Source: an uncultured Nitrospira sp.
Lineage (GTDB): Bacteria > Nitrospirota > Nitrospiria > Nitrospirales > Nitrospiraceae
Direction of reading: 5' to 3'
DNA length: 36,024 nucleotides
NCBI GenBank assembly: GCA_902500755.1
Contig: CABVRV010000032.1
Location: 1-36,024 of the forward strand
Position 1 is the stretch's first letter. Every line of letters starts with the position of its first letter. The notes beneath the pieces are model-generated. The model made no database searches and was not told the DNA's origin. It saw nothing but the letters and a program-made list of their open reading frames with translations. A program made the position numbers and the translations under genes. This document shows positions 22,958 through 31,912 of this stretch, piece by piece.

Positions 22958-25677
22958 GTGACCTCCACGTCAATGGGCACCCAAGCACAGACCTTCGTCC
23001 CCTGGGATGGCCGCGACTGAATTCGGAAAAAGCCATGTAATTGCCGCAACCGTTCCTCCATGCTGCTCAACCCCAGGCCTTGTTCATGGGCGCTCAAATC
23101 ATCCAGGTTACACCCTTTTCCATTGTCAATAACGGACAGTCCGACCCCTTTGGAGGACCCACGGAGCTGGACGACCACCTGCGTTGCCTGCGCATGTTTC
23201 ACGACGTTCTGGACACTCTCTTGCATCACCCGGAAGAGACAGGTGGCGTGATCGATGGGAACGGCGGTGGGAACCCCAGCAATCTTGATGCGGATCGGTA
23301 GGCCCGTGCGCCGAGAAACCTGCTGGACATGATCTTCGACGGCTGGACGCAGTCCGGCATGCTCCAAGAGCGAGGGGTGAAGGCGGTAGGCCAGCGTGTG
23401 CACGTCATCGGACAGCTGCTCCAGCTGTTCACGGAGTGGCGTGAGACCGGGAGTCAGTTCAGCCGCGACGCCGGAGGGATGCTGTTCCAACGACGCCACC
23501 TCCAAGACCAACGCCGCTAATCGTTGGCTGACATCATCATGCAGGTCACGAGCAATGCGCTGACGCTCTTGTTCTTGCGCATTCAGCAGCTTGGCCGTCA
23601 GCTCTTCCAACTGGACCTGTTGCTGGTGCAGCGCCTCTTCAGCCTGCTGACGCTCGGTGATGTCGACCGCCACACCTCCCAACAGCACCGGTGCTCCCTT
23701 GTGATCCATAATGGGGAATTTGCTCACAAGTGCGTGTCGAATCTCCCCATTCTGGATGAAGGGCGCGACCGTGTGCAGCGGTACCCCGGTCTCCCGCACC
23801 TTCCGATCGTTGGACTCGTACTGTTCGGCGACGTCCGCCGGCCATAATTCGGAGGCCGTCTTCTCTTTCCAAACCGCTCCCTTCAGCAGGGATTCTTGGA
23901 AGAGTCGATTGACGTACAGATATCGACCCTGGGCATCTTTGATCCACGCAAATCCATGCAAGTGATCCATAAAGGAGGCGAACCGGCGCTCACTGATTTT
24001 CAGCGCCTCCTCGGCCTGTTTGCGTTTCGTGATGTCGATCATGGCACTCAAGGTTCGAGTGGGACGACGCTCGGGCCCTTCATGATCGAATAACGTCCAT
24101 GATCGAACGTTCACCCAGCGGATGCTGCCGTCGGGTCCCAGCACGCGGTGTTCGACTGAGGAGAGATCGTCACCGGCGAGATCCTGCGCTTGCGTAATCG
24201 CCATGGCGACTGCTTGGCGGTCTTCCGGATGGATGCGCTGAAGATACCCCTCCAAGGAGGCCGGTTCATCCGCTTTCACGCCGTAGATTTCCCTCATGAC
24301 CGGCGACCAGTACACTTTTCCTGTGCGATGATTATGGTCAAAAATACCGAAGTTGGCCAGACGAATGACCTGATCCGATCGCTCCTCGCTCTCACGGAGT
24401 GCGCACTTTGCTTCCACGCGAGCGGTCACATCTTCCGTCGCAATCACGATACCGCCGACTTCATCCCCGCTATACCAGGGGCGGACATTCCAGGTTATCC
24501 ACTGTACGGAGCCATCAGATCGGACGAACCGGTCCTCGTCTTCGCTGAGAATTTCTCCAACCAGACCTCGGTGATGGACATCCTTCCAGCGAGCTGAAAT
24601 ATCGGGAAACAGGTCATAGTGGGACCGACCGATGATATCTCCTGTCAGCCGATACTCCTCCATCCAGCGACGGCTTGCCCCCAGATAGCGCATGTCCCGG
24701 TCGAACATCGCGATCGCGGCAGGAGCATGCTCGATGAATAAACGAAACCGCTCCTCGCCTTCACGCAGGGCTTCGTTCACCCACTTCTGACTGGACACAT
24801 CGACTTGAAATCCGATGAGTTCGAGTGGCGCACCACCATCATCGCGAAGAAGACGCACCTCATCGCGAAGCCAGCGATAGGTCCCGTCCTTGTGGCGGAA
24901 CCGGTACTCATGTATATGGCGACCGTGTTCAAAGGTTCTCAAGAGACCGGCCAACACATACGCGCGATCATCGGGATGAATATGGCTGATCCAAAAGTCT
25001 GAGTCGTCGGTGAAGTCCTGCGGACTGTGCCCGAGCTGCTCCACCACGTTCTCACTGACGAATGTCGCGCCATAATCCCCGCTGGCTCTACAGGCGTAGA
25101 GCACCACCGGCGTGGACGTCAATAAGAGTTGTTGCCTCGCCTGCATGGTTCTCAATGCCGTCGTGCGCTCTTCGACGTGCTGCTCAAGTGTCTCATTGAA
25201 CCGGCGAAGTGCGTCCTCCGCCTGCTTCCGCTCTGTAATGTCATTGCCGATCGTGAGTATGCAGGACTTCCCGTTCAGTGTGATTACGTTCGTGGAGATG
25301 AGGAACTGTCGGAGTGCTCCGTTCTTCAGCCGCATGGATACTTCAAGATTCCCGACCGCCCCTTCTGATCGAAGTCGATCGATCAATCGCGCACGCTCGT
25401 GGGGATCTGGCCAGATCCCCAACATCAACGTCGTTTTTCCGATGACTTCGTCTCGACGAAAACCGAAGATCTCCAGGCACGCGTCGTTGATCTCGAGACA
25501 GAGCCCGGTCTCGAGTTCCGTGATACCGATCGGGTGAGGACTCAGGCGGAAGGCTTCGGCAAAGACATCGTCTCCTGCCGATCCGACGGCGTTGTCTTGC
25601 CGATCTCCTGCGTGAAGTGTGGGTGAAAGCGGTCGAGCCCTCACCCAACGCTTTTTCTTGGCGGCTTTGGGTGTCAT
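22954..25677 (-). CDS. Cytoplasmic multi-PAS histidine kinase (NarQ/HisKA_3 type)
   Basis: 907 residues from the ATG at 25675-25677 (MTPKAAKKKRWVRARPLS). The frame is open 76 codons further up but composition there is unlike protein and no ribosome site is clear at either start. Five PAS/PAC units follow, ending near ILTIGNDITERKQAEDAL, ELIGFQVDVSSQKW, GGIVIATEDVTARVEAK, TLSAMIDITKRKQAEEAL and LLGGVAVDITERQQAEEAL. The HisKA_3 box has ERQRIARDLHDDVSQRLAAL with the phospho-accepting His, and the C-terminal ATPase has VSVIDNGKGC-like GLSVIDNGKGCNLDDLS and EQGLGLSSMEERL. No membrane helix is seen, so it senses an internal signal, perhaps redox or a ligand. It forms an operon with the NarL-type regulator. 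Confidence 0.9.
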   Translation of the reverse strand: MTPKAAKKKRWVRARPLSPTLHAGDRQDNAVGSAGDDVFAEAFRLSPHPIGITELETGLCLEINDACLEIFGFRRDEVIGKTTLMLGIWPDPHERARLIDRLRSEGAVGNLEVSMRLKNGALRQFLISTNVITLNGKSCILTIGNDITERKQAEDALRRFNETLEQHVEERTTALRTMQARQQLLLTSTPVVLYACRASGDYGATFVSENVVEQLGHSPQDFTDDSDFWISHIHPDDRAYVLAGLLRTFEHGRHIHEYRFRHKDGTYRWLRDEVRLLRDDGGAPLELIGFQVDVSSQKWVNEALREGEERFRLFIEHAPAAIAMFDRDMRYLGASRRWMEEYRLTGDIIGRSHYDLFPDISARWKDVHHRGLVGEILSEDEDRFVRSDGSVQWITWNVRPWYSGDEVGGIVIATEDVTARVEAKCALRESEERSDQVIRLANFGIFDHNHRTGKVYWSPVMREIYGVKADEPASLEGYLQRIHPEDRQAVAMAITQAQDLAGDDLSSVEHRVLGPDGSIRWVNVRSWTLFDHEGPERRPTRTLSAMIDITKRKQAEEALKISERRFASFMDHLHGFAWIKDAQGRYLYVNRLFQESLLKGAVWKEKTASELWPADVAEQYESNDRKVRETGVPLHTVAPFIQNGEIRHALVSKFPIMDHKGAPVLLGGVAVDITERQQAEEALHQQQVQLEELTAKLLNAQEQERQRIARDLHDDVSQRLAALVLEVASLEQHPSGVAAELTPGLTPLREQLEQLSDDVHTLAYRLHPSLLEHAGLRPAVEDHVQQVSRRTGLPIRIKIAGVPTAVPIDHATCLFRVMQESVQNVVKHAQATQVVVQLRGSSKGVGLSVIDNGKGCNLDDLSAHEQGLGLSSMEERLRQLHGFFRIQSRPSQGTKVCAWVPIDVEVT

Positions 25678-26171
25678 GGGGAGAGAAATTGATTCTAGTC
25701 CACTTACAGGAACCCCGCAAGGACATATTCTCTGCGCATGAGGGATTTTGGCGAACGCGTGCCGCTTCGTCGTGTTGTCAGAACCGAAGCCCTGGCAAGA
25801 GGAACATGAAGTCACGTGGATTGCATGGAAATCGTGCAAGGCCAGGATCATGCCAGCACGATCCCCATCGTGCGGGTGTTTCATCCAGAAGCAAAAGTCG
25901 CCCACGAAGACAAGCCGACAACTCCATCCTTACGATCGACCGCCCTCGCAATTCCGGCAGCGACACCATTGTGCGGCAAGTGGTCGCGTTCTCCGTGCAT
26001 ACAGACCAGCTGATCCATCCTGAACCAGCATGCCGCAGATCATATTATTCCCTTTGCGGCCATGGCAGCAGGCAGAAGTCCGTTTGTCATTTCCGCGATG
26101 GGCGACCCCTTCGTGCTCAGCTTGTCTGTCCATTCGCGCCTGATCTACAATATTATATCCGCGAGGTGTGT
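25678..26171. other. Divergent intergenic region upstream of kinase and lipoprotein
   Basis: About 490 bases. Both strands stay open in long frames here (minus to 25905, plus across the whole region), but neither extension has a ribosome site or protein-like composition. It must hold the promoter of the kinase operon. The plus-strand promoter candidate at 26122-26151 is listed separately. Confidence 0.4.
26122..26151 (+). promoter_or_regulatory. Candidate sigma-70 promoter of the adhesin-E-like gene
   Basis: TTGTCT (26122-26127), an 18-base spacer, then TACAAT (26146-26151), close to TTGACA/TATAAT. Start of transcription would fall near 26158, leaving a short leader that still includes the GAGGTG ribosome site before the ATG at 26172. 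Confidence 0.35.
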
Positions 26172-26870
26172 ATGCCTCAGATTCTTCCTCCCGTCCTTCT
26201 TCTCGGTGTTCTGCTCGTGCTGGCGTCGTGTGGAGACTCCAGCTACCAAGTCCGTCAACCTCTTGGCTATGGCATGATGCCTCCTGGTGAAACCTGGGTA
26301 GCCGTTGACAGTGCCTACCAGTCCCCGGCACATAACCTGGTGTACTTCGATCCAACGACGATTCGCCGAGACGGAGCTCTTGTCACGCTGTGGCAGTTGA
26401 CCGACTATAAGTGGATGCAAGGGAACGCGCCGTTCGGGCGGTTCATGATGGGTCCCCACCGGTTCTTCTCGACGAAGTCGCACAAGGAATTTGACTGCGT
26501 CGACAAACATGTTCGGTTATTGGCGTCCTCTGAGCACTCTCAGCACATGGGCACCGGTGTCCGACATGCGGTGGCGGTTGCCCAAGACTCCAGACTTCCC
26601 ATTGAACCAAGCAGTATCAACGAGGCGCTGTGGAAAGTAGCCTGTGGCAAAACAGAAGAAGGTATCATTATTCTTCATGGGCGTTCTCTATGGGCATACC
26701 CAGCCCACGACATGTGCCTTCTTGCTACAGACCTTAGTCGCTTCTTGTGGCAGAGTTCCCCAATCCTTTCGTTCTTCATTTCTCGCAGCCCCTCTAACCC
26801 TCAGAGATGTGGCTCAAATACCAAGCTTCAGACTAAACGAGCTCTGGCCTCGTCCTTGCTGAACGTTTAG
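26172..26870 (+). CDS. Lipoprotein of the surface-adhesin-E-like family, odd C-terminal tail
   Basis: 232 residues. GAGGTG lies four bases before the ATG at 26172. The signal MPQILPPVLLLGVLLVLASC ends in a lipobox with acylated Cys20. The body has the adhesin-E-type pattern: AVDSAYQSPAHNLVYFDPTT, IRRDGALVTLWQLTDYK, the central Cys in KEFDCVDKHVRLLASSEHSQ, and VACGK closing the domain near residue 157. Members normally end about there with a disulfide between these two Cys. Here about 70 further residues (ILHGRSLWAYPAHDMCLLAT onward) do not look like the family and are Ser/Leu-rich. They may reflect loss of the original stop or a frameshift. It is probably an envelope protein of unknown role. 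Confidence 0.68.
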   Translation: MPQILPPVLLLGVLLVLASCGDSSYQVRQPLGYGMMPPGETWVAVDSAYQSPAHNLVYFDPTTIRRDGALVTLWQLTDYKWMQGNAPFGRFMMGPHRFFSTKSHKEFDCVDKHVRLLASSEHSQHMGTGVRHAVAVAQDSRLPIEPSSINEALWKVACGKTEEGIIILHGRSLWAYPAHDMCLLATDLSRFLWQSSPILSFFISRSPSNPQRCGSNTKLQTKRALASSLLNV

Positions 26871-26929
26871 TCAGTAGTGATTGAGGGTCATCACAGGCGC
26901 TTAGCGCATGACAGGAAGGGAGGAGTCCT

Positions 26930-27130
26930 ATGTCCGTTGCCAAAATCATCGAGATCAGCGCCGAATCACCCACGAGTTTCGAGGATGCCATCGTCCAAGG
27001 AATAGCCAAAGCATCCAAATCCGTCCATGGCATCAAATCGGCCTGGGTAAAGGAGCAACATGTCGTGGTAGAAAACCAGAAGGTCACCATGTATCGCGTG
27101 GATCTGAAGGTGACGTTTGTGTTGGATTGA
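26930..27130 (+). CDS. Dodecin, flavin-binding dodecamer protein
   Basis: 66 residues, the normal dodecin size, with GGGAGGAG four bases before the ATG. The sequence follows the beta-alpha-beta-beta plan: VAKIIEISAESPTSFEDAIV, QGIAKASKSVHGIKSAWVKE, QHVVVENQKVTMYRVDLKVT, FVLD. The SAWVKEQ stretch holds the Trp that stacks on the flavin or riboflavin ring, and Q-type contacts follow. Dodecins assemble as hollow twelve-mers in the cytoplasm, store or buffer flavin and quench its photochemistry. It is 60 bases downstream of the adhesin-E-like gene in the same direction, possibly co-transcribed. Confidence 0.92.
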   Translation: MSVAKIIEISAESPTSFEDAIVQGIAKASKSVHGIKSAWVKEQHVVVENQKVTMYRVDLKVTFVLD

Positions 27131-27426
27131 GTTGGGCAGGAGAAGGTGACGGGTTGCTGAGGGTAACGGATGGGCCGGTCGCTCGGCCTGATCCTTCTCT
27201 TCGTCGAGGGCCTGTAGCGGTTTGCATTCCGGCACCCGGACGATGAGCGTGGAGTCCGGTTCGACGATGGGCACAGCTCAGAAGCGCCGTTCGATCATCC
27301 CTCCTTAATCGTGATCCCTCTGGGATCAGGGCTCACGCTGAAGATTGTGAGTTTCATGATTTGCCTACGGTCAGCGCTTTCGGGTTATAGCTATGCTCAA
27401 ATACTGCGACAGTCTCATGACGACAT
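27131..27426. other. Intergenic stretch between convergent dodecin and SPFH genes
   Basis: About 300 bases without a supportable gene. The first part can fold: an outer GAGAAGG/CCTTCTC pairing (about 27140-27200) encloses GGCCG-N6-CGGCC. It may be the transcript end of dodecin, though no U-tract follows. Nothing else is visible. Confidence 0.35.
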
Positions 27427-28284
27427 CTATCGCGGTTGATCAGCACCAGGACTGATGATCATCGGAACATTCAGTTTTTCTGGCACGATGATGGTCTTGG
27501 AATTAGGGCTCTCATATAACTTAAATCGCAAATAGTCCGGCGTCAGCGTTTTGGTGATGATGTCTTGCGCCTGCGACTGTCCCGTCGCACGGATTCTCAT
27601 GCTATCGGCTTCGCCTTCCGCGCGAATCTTCAATGAATCTCCCTCGCCCTTAGCCTGAATCCGGGCAATGTCGGCATTGCGCTGAGCAATGACCACCTCG
27701 AAGTCCTTCTGTTCTTTCTCCTGTTCCTTTGCCTGTTTCTGCTCAATGGCTCGCAACACCATCTGCGAAAATTCCATTTCGGACAGCGCTACATTATAGA
27801 CATCCAAATGGCGACCTTTGAGTGTTTCGACGACGACGGCTTCGATCTTATTGCCGATCTCGCTGCTTCGCTCGGGAAGGGTGACCATGGTGTAGTTTGC
27901 GACGACCCCTCGGACAGCCGACAAGAGTTGGGGGTGCACAAGTTGCTTGTACCATTCAGGCCCGACTTCCTGGGCCAAAAAGTAGATCTCATCGGGGACC
28001 GGACGCATCGTGATGGTGGCGTACACAGTGACCGGCAGATCATCTGCGGTCAAAGCGTCGACTTTTTCCCGGAAGCTTTTCCATCGCGTGTCGTAGACCA
28101 GGACGTCATTCCAAGGCGCTCGCCAGTAAAATCCTTCCTTGAGCGGTTCCTTCGTCAGCCCGCTGGTAAGCGGGTACCAGCGCAGTCCTCGATTTCCCGG
28201 GTTGACCGTGCTACTACAACTCTGGAGGACCATGAGCATCGGGATGAGTAAAAGTAGCAGCCGAACTGTTACAGACTGTTTCAT
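27427..28284 (-). CDS. Lipoprotein-anchored SPFH/band-7 (prohibitin-like) protein
   Basis: 285 residues from the ATG at 28282-28284, with AGAGGAG upstream. A lipoprotein signal (MKQSVTVRLLLLLIPMLMVL, then QSC) with Cys23 replaces the usual membrane helix. The SPFH domain follows (GLRWYPLTSGLTKEPLKEGF; YDTRWKSFREKVDALTADDL; VYATITMRPVPDEIYFLAQE). A charged helical stretch comes next (AIEQKQAKEQEKEQKDFEVV; RIQAKGEGDSLKIRAEGEAD), typical of prohibitin/HflK-type oligomers. The C-terminal TPDYLRFKLYESPNSKTIIV is also family-typical. Such proteins form large rings that organise membranes or proteases. Being a lipoprotein puts this ring in the periplasm. It lies 42 bases after the other lipoprotein gene, in an operon. 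Confidence 0.85.
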   Translation of the reverse strand: MKQSVTVRLLLLLIPMLMVLQSCSSTVNPGNRGLRWYPLTSGLTKEPLKEGFYWRAPWNDVLVYDTRWKSFREKVDALTADDLPVTVYATITMRPVPDEIYFLAQEVGPEWYKQLVHPQLLSAVRGVVANYTMVTLPERSSEIGNKIEAVVVETLKGRHLDVYNVALSEMEFSQMVLRAIEQKQAKEQEKEQKDFEVVIAQRNADIARIQAKGEGDSLKIRAEGEADSMRIRATGQSQAQDIITKTLTPDYLRFKLYESPNSKTIIVPEKLNVPMIISPGADQPR

Positions 28285-28326
28285 ATAGTTCTCCTCTTTC
28301 TTTGTCGTGCAGAAAGCCTTCAAGAC

Positions 28327-28728
28327 TTACGGGTCCGCCGGATGGTGTCGCGCCTTGCGGGCCACGGACGCATGAGACTCGGATATCCCTTCGAGTTCCT
28401 TTGCCGTCTGTTCGTAGTAATGTCCCAACAACCGTGCGCCGGAAACCAGATCTGCGTCAGAGCCAAACAGAGCCTCGTAACGTGCAGCAGCGATCGCTTG
28501 TGCATTGGCCTTCTCGCGCATCGCATCGGCCTGGGTCTTATAATAGTCGGCAATGGCAGTTTGATCATGTAAGGGATCATAGGAGCTCAGATCGATCGAT
28601 TCAGGAGACACGCAGCTGGACATCCCCGACATGATGATAACGAGGAGCAGGCTTCGGCTTACCGAGGTACGCGCCTGATCACCATGGCTCGTTCTCCTTT
28701 CGCATCGACGGCGGGACCGATCGTTCAT
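28327..28728 (-). CDS. Small helical lipoprotein, partner of the SPFH protein
   Basis: 133 residues from the ATG at 28726-28728. ATGs at 28758 and 28746 are in frame and cannot be ruled out. The long basic n-region (MNDRSRRRCERRTSHGDQAR) is followed by a hydrophobic core and MSSC, an acylation site. The mature part is short and helical (TAIADYYKTQADAMREKANA, LLGHYYEQTAKELEGISESH), with repeated alanines and charged residues. No domain is recognised. It is directly upstream of the lipoprotein SPFH gene and probably co-transcribed. A complex on the periplasmic side is a reasonable guess. Confidence 0.7.
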   Translation of the reverse strand: MNDRSRRRCERRTSHGDQARTSVSRSLLLVIIMSGMSSCVSPESIDLSSYDPLHDQTAIADYYKTQADAMREKANAQAIAAARYEALFGSDADLVSGARLLGHYYEQTAKELEGISESHASVARKARHHPADP

Positions 28729-28877
28729 TCGTATCAGACCTTTCATGACCGGATGCATGACCTGAGTGCTTGCGAAGATTGTACTACATGGAATGCTTCA
28801 AACAACTAGGCATGCGAGGAGACTCTTAGCAACACGAACTGCGTCACCGCTGTCTCTCTATCTCGTGCACTACGACC

Positions 28878-29282
28878 TCACATTGCATGGCCTTCAAATC
28901 TCACCCTGGTCATTATCGAGCCAACCACCGGATGTAGAGTAGGAACATGCTGCTTCTCTTTCTCCGATAACGCCCATTTCCAGGACCCCATCGCAGTGCC
29001 ACGCTCACCTTCATGAATGGTCTGTGCCAGGTCAGCATCCGACTTCCGTTGCACAGCGGGACTGGTGAGATCCGCCGGTGGAGGCGTCACGTCATACGCC
29101 TTTCCTCTTCCCTGTTCTCCATGGCAGAACCGGCAATATTGCTCATACAGCCGCTTGCCCTCCTGCAGGTTATAGTATTCGCGTAACGCCTCCTCACTAC
29201 TCTTCTGCTCCGCGAGAGCGTACGAAAGGATCGCGCACGACAACGCGAAGAAGAGAAACAACACGATGGATCGTGATGACAT
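28878..29282 (-). CDS. Mono-heme c-type cytochrome, C-terminus apparently frameshifted
   Basis: 134 residues as read, from the ATG at 29280-29282 behind AAAGGGGA. A signal peptide (MSSRSIVLFLFFALSCAILS, cut near ALA) exports it. QYCRFCHGEQGRG holds the heme-binding C-x2-C-H (Cys50-Cys53-His54) and GTAMGSWKWALSEKEK holds the likely axial Met98. The family then normally ends with a helix like HVLAYIRSLA. Here the frame gives HVPTLHPVVGSI and 14 more residues. Removing one of two C bases (28942-28943) restores HVLLYIRWLAR and a stop at 28913-28915. This is either a recent frameshift, a sequencing or assembly error, or a changed tail. It serves periplasmic electron transfer. Confidence 0.82.
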   Translation of the reverse strand: MSSRSIVLFLFFALSCAILSYALAEQKSSEEALREYYNLQEGKRLYEQYCRFCHGEQGRGKAYDVTPPPADLTSPAVQRKSDADLAQTIHEGERGTAMGSWKWALSEKEKQHVPTLHPVVGSIMTRVRFEGHAM

Positions 29283-29522
29283 AGCTTTCCCCTTTCTGAT
29301 CTTTCTACAAGGAGAACGGGCAACCATTGTGCCATCGAAACGAGTCATCGTTTGATCACAGCCGTGTTTGAAGTTGTTGAATGCACGGACCTTTGCCGCG
29401 CCGTAGGATCCAGCCTAGCCTCGGCATCGGGAAAAACTCCACGGAAGACGTGCTGCTCACTGTCGCGGAATGCTACATTTCACGCAGACCGATTCAACGA
29501 AGGAAGAAGATTTTTGACAGTG

Positions 29523-30578
29523 CTAGCAGATTCGCGGCAGTTGCTCGCCCGACAGCAGATCGAGTACACGATGGGTGCCAACCACAGTCCGCAAAGCAAC
29601 CATGGGAGGATCGCGGTCCGTCACGACACCGATGTGAGCCGCCAGACTGGCTGCCTTGTGCCGTCGCATGACAGCGAGAGTGGCTTCAGCCTGCCGAGCC
29701 GGCACGATCGCCACGAAACGTCCTTCGTTCGCCACATAAAGTGGATCAAGTCCTAAGAGCTCGCAAGCTCCACGCACCGGTTCACTCACAGGAATGGCTG
29801 GCTCTTCCACCGTCATCCCGACCTTGGCCGCTTCGGCCAGTTCGTTCAGGACACTGGCCAGCCCGCCGCGTGTGAGATCGCGCAGGCAATGGATGTCGAT
29901 ACCACTGTCGATCAAGTCGGCAACGATACGATGCACCGGCGCCGAGTCACTCTCAACGTTGCCCGCGAACGTCAATCCTTCTCGTACACTGAGCACCGCC
30001 ACGCCATGGGAGCCGAGATCACCGCTCACAAGAATGGCATCACCCGGTTGTATCAAAGTCGGCAAGACACGAACACCGGCTGGCACCAGGCCCACCCCGG
30101 ACGTATTGATGAAAATCTCGTCGCCCTTGCCGCGATCCACAACCTTCGTGTCGCCCGTCACGATCGGCACACCTGCCACCCTCGCGGCCTCGGCCATCGA
30201 GTGCACGACTCGCTGCAGCACATCCATACTGAGCCCTTCCTCCAGGATGAATCCCGCGCTGAGATAGAGAGGCTTGGCACCACACATGGCTAGATCGTTG
30301 ATCGTGCCGTTCACCGCCAAACTTCCGATATCACCCCCAGGGAAAAACAGCGGACGCACCACATACGAATCGGTAGTGAAAGCAAGCGTTCCATTCTCCA
30401 CCGGCCAAGTCGCACCGTCATGCATGGAGTCCAGTAGAGGATTGTGAAAAGCCCGCACGAACACATCTTGAATCAGCTCCTGCATGAGCCGCCCGCCCCC
30501 ACCATGCGCAAGCTGCACAGTGTTCTTTGTTGAGACAGGCAAGGGACAAGCCGGTTCAAAGGGTTTGTTATGGCTCAT
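29523..30578 (-). CDS. hypE: HypE, hydrogenase maturation carbamoyl dehydratase
   Basis: 351 residues from the ATG at 30576-30578. It belongs to the PurM/AIR-synthase-like fold: LAHGGGGRLMQELIQDVF, FTTDSYVVRPLFFPGGDIGS, LAVNGTINDLAMCGAKPLYL, GDTKVVDRGKGDEIFINTSG, DLTRGGLASVLNELAEAAKV. It ends PRIC with the C-terminal Cys that receives the carbamoyl group from HypF and is dehydrated by ATP to thiocyanate, the source of the CN ligands of NiFe hydrogenase. It lies 54 bases after hypD. Cytoplasmic; works with HypCD. No hypABCF gene is in the window. Assignment is firm. Confidence 0.95.
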   Translation of the reverse strand: MSHNKPFEPACPLPVSTKNTVQLAHGGGGRLMQELIQDVFVRAFHNPLLDSMHDGATWPVENGTLAFTTDSYVVRPLFFPGGDIGSLAVNGTINDLAMCGAKPLYLSAGFILEEGLSMDVLQRVVHSMAEAARVAGVPIVTGDTKVVDRGKGDEIFINTSGVGLVPAGVRVLPTLIQPGDAILVSGDLGSHGVAVLSVREGLTFAGNVESDSAPVHRIVADLIDSGIDIHCLRDLTRGGLASVLNELAEAAKVGMTVEEPAIPVSEPVRGACELLGLDPLYVANEGRFVAIVPARQAEATLAVMRRHKAASLAAHIGVVTDRDPPMVALRTVVGTHRVLDLLSGEQLPRIC

Positions 30579-30608
30579 AGTTGTCTCTCTCGCGAAGCCC
30601 GCTTCACA

Positions 30609-30642
30609 TTTCACTTCTCGCGTTTCACTTCTCACTTTTCAC
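30609..30642 (-). repeat. Short direct repeats across the hypD stop and hypE leader
   Basis: TTTCACTTCTC occurs at 30609-30619 and again at 30623-30633, followed by TTTTCACATTTTACG; read on the minus strand this is a run of GTGAAA-like words. The hypD stop (30632-30634) lies inside it, so the last residues of HypD (HVKCEK) are made by the repeat. Such A/G-rich GTGAA repeats look unlike the surrounding coding DNA. Confidence 0.6.
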
Positions 30643-31741
30643 ATTTTACGTGGCTTCGATATCTATAGTATGCGGCACAGGCCCCTTCACTCGACACCAT
30701 CGGCGCTCCTAGCGGTTGTTCCGGTGTGCAACGAGTCCCAAAGGCCGGACAGTCAGGCGGTTTGAGCAATCCCTGGAGAACCAACCCGCTCTGACATTCC
30801 GGATCTTCAATACCTACTGCGAGCTGCGCAAGTTCCCGTTGAAACTTCAGTTCAGCGTCGTAGGCGCAGTAAGCAGACTTGAGGCGCAGACCGCTCGCCG
30901 GAATTTCGCCGATACCGCGCCAGGCCCGCGACACCGGTTCAAAGACTTCGTCGACAATGGTCCTCGCTGGTCGGTTCCCTTCCCGGCTGACCGAGCGTAC
31001 ATACTGATTCTCGACCTTGACCCGTCCTTCCTCCAACTGACTGACCAGCATCGCAACACCTTCGAGCACATCGAGCGGCTCGAACCCGGTTACGACGATA
31101 GGGACTTTATAGCGCTGTGCGATGGCCTCATACTCCTCATAGCCCATCACGGTGCAGACGTGACCTGCTGCAAGAAACCCCTGGATGCGATTCTGTGGCG
31201 ACGACAGGATCGCCTCCATCGCTGGAGGCACCAGCACGTGAGCGATCAGCAGGCTGAAGTTCGTGATCCCCGCCTGCTCCGCTTGCCTCACCGCCATGGC
31301 CCAGGCCGGTGCGGTTGTCTCGAACCCCACCGCGAAACAGACGACCTCACGATCGGGATGCTTTCGAGCCAGTTCGAGTGCGTCCAACGGCGAATAGATG
31401 ATCCGGACATCTCCACCGGCTGCCTTCACGCCAAACAGATCACCAGATGAACCAGGCACACGCAACATGTCACCGAACGAGCAGAAGATCACACTTGGCA
31501 AGGATGCGAGACAGACCGCTTGGTCGATCAGAGACACCGAGGTCACACAGACCGGACAGCCGGGCCCATGGACAAGGGTGAGGTTAGGCGGCAACAGACT
31601 ATCGAGACCGAACCGTACGATCGAATGAGTCTGGCCCCCGCAGACCTCCATGATCGTCCAAGGCTGGGTTACTGCTTTCTTTAGCCGCTCCGCCAGCGCC
31701 GCGGCCACTGCGCGATTGCGAAATTCATCCACGTATTTCAT
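30632..31741 (-). CDS. hypD: HypD, hydrogenase maturation iron-sulfur protein
   Basis: 369 residues from the ATG at 31739-31741, with AGAGGA eight bases upstream. It contains the hallmark motifs: [15 protein letters not shown] with the essential Cys, [18 protein letters not shown] with the C-x2-[13 protein letters not shown], and in the C-terminal half the [4Fe-4S] cysteines around [33 protein letters not shown] and [11 protein letters not shown]. HypD with HypC carries the Fe(CN)2CO unit and takes cyanide from HypE. The protein is full length; the extreme C-terminus runs into short repeats. It is the first gene of a two-gene hypDE unit. Upstream there is no hypC but a foreign-looking gene, so the operon may have been split from its relatives. 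Confidence 0.95.
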   Translation of the reverse strand: MKYVDEFRNRAVAAALAERLKKAVTQPWTIMEVCGGQTHSIVRFGLDSLLPPNLTLVHGPGCPVCVTSVSLIDQAVCLASLPSVIFCSFGDMLRVPGSSGDLFGVKAAGGDVRIIYSPLDALELARKHPDREVVCFAVGFETTAPAWAMAVRQAEQAGITNFSLLIAHVLVPPAMEAILSSPQNRIQGFLAAGHVCTVMGYEEYEAIAQRYKVPIVVTGFEPLDVLEGVAMLVSQLEEGRVKVENQYVRSVSREGNRPARTIVDEVFEPVSRAWRGIGEIPASGLRLKSAYCAYDAELKFQRELAQLAVGIEDPECQSGLVLQGLLKPPDCPAFGTRCTPEQPLGAPMVSSEGACAAYYRYRSHVKCEK

Positions 31742-31912
31742 GAGCGGGATCCTCTGCAATTTCGTTAATTGGTATTAGCCGGACAACCTAGAAGAAGTGG
31801 TGTGGTATCGGTACTCCTCCCCGTGGAACAGCCACCACTTGAGCGTTCCACATGGTCGACTAGAAACAGTGGCGCGAAGATCCGCAGCGAATGGTCCGCA
31901 CCGAACCAAGGT

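Noticed and set aside
25678-25905. N-terminal extension of the histidine kinase
   Set aside because: The frame is open, but composition is Cys/His-rich and unlike the kinase, and no ribosome site is seen. The ATG at 25677 gives a normal N-terminus.
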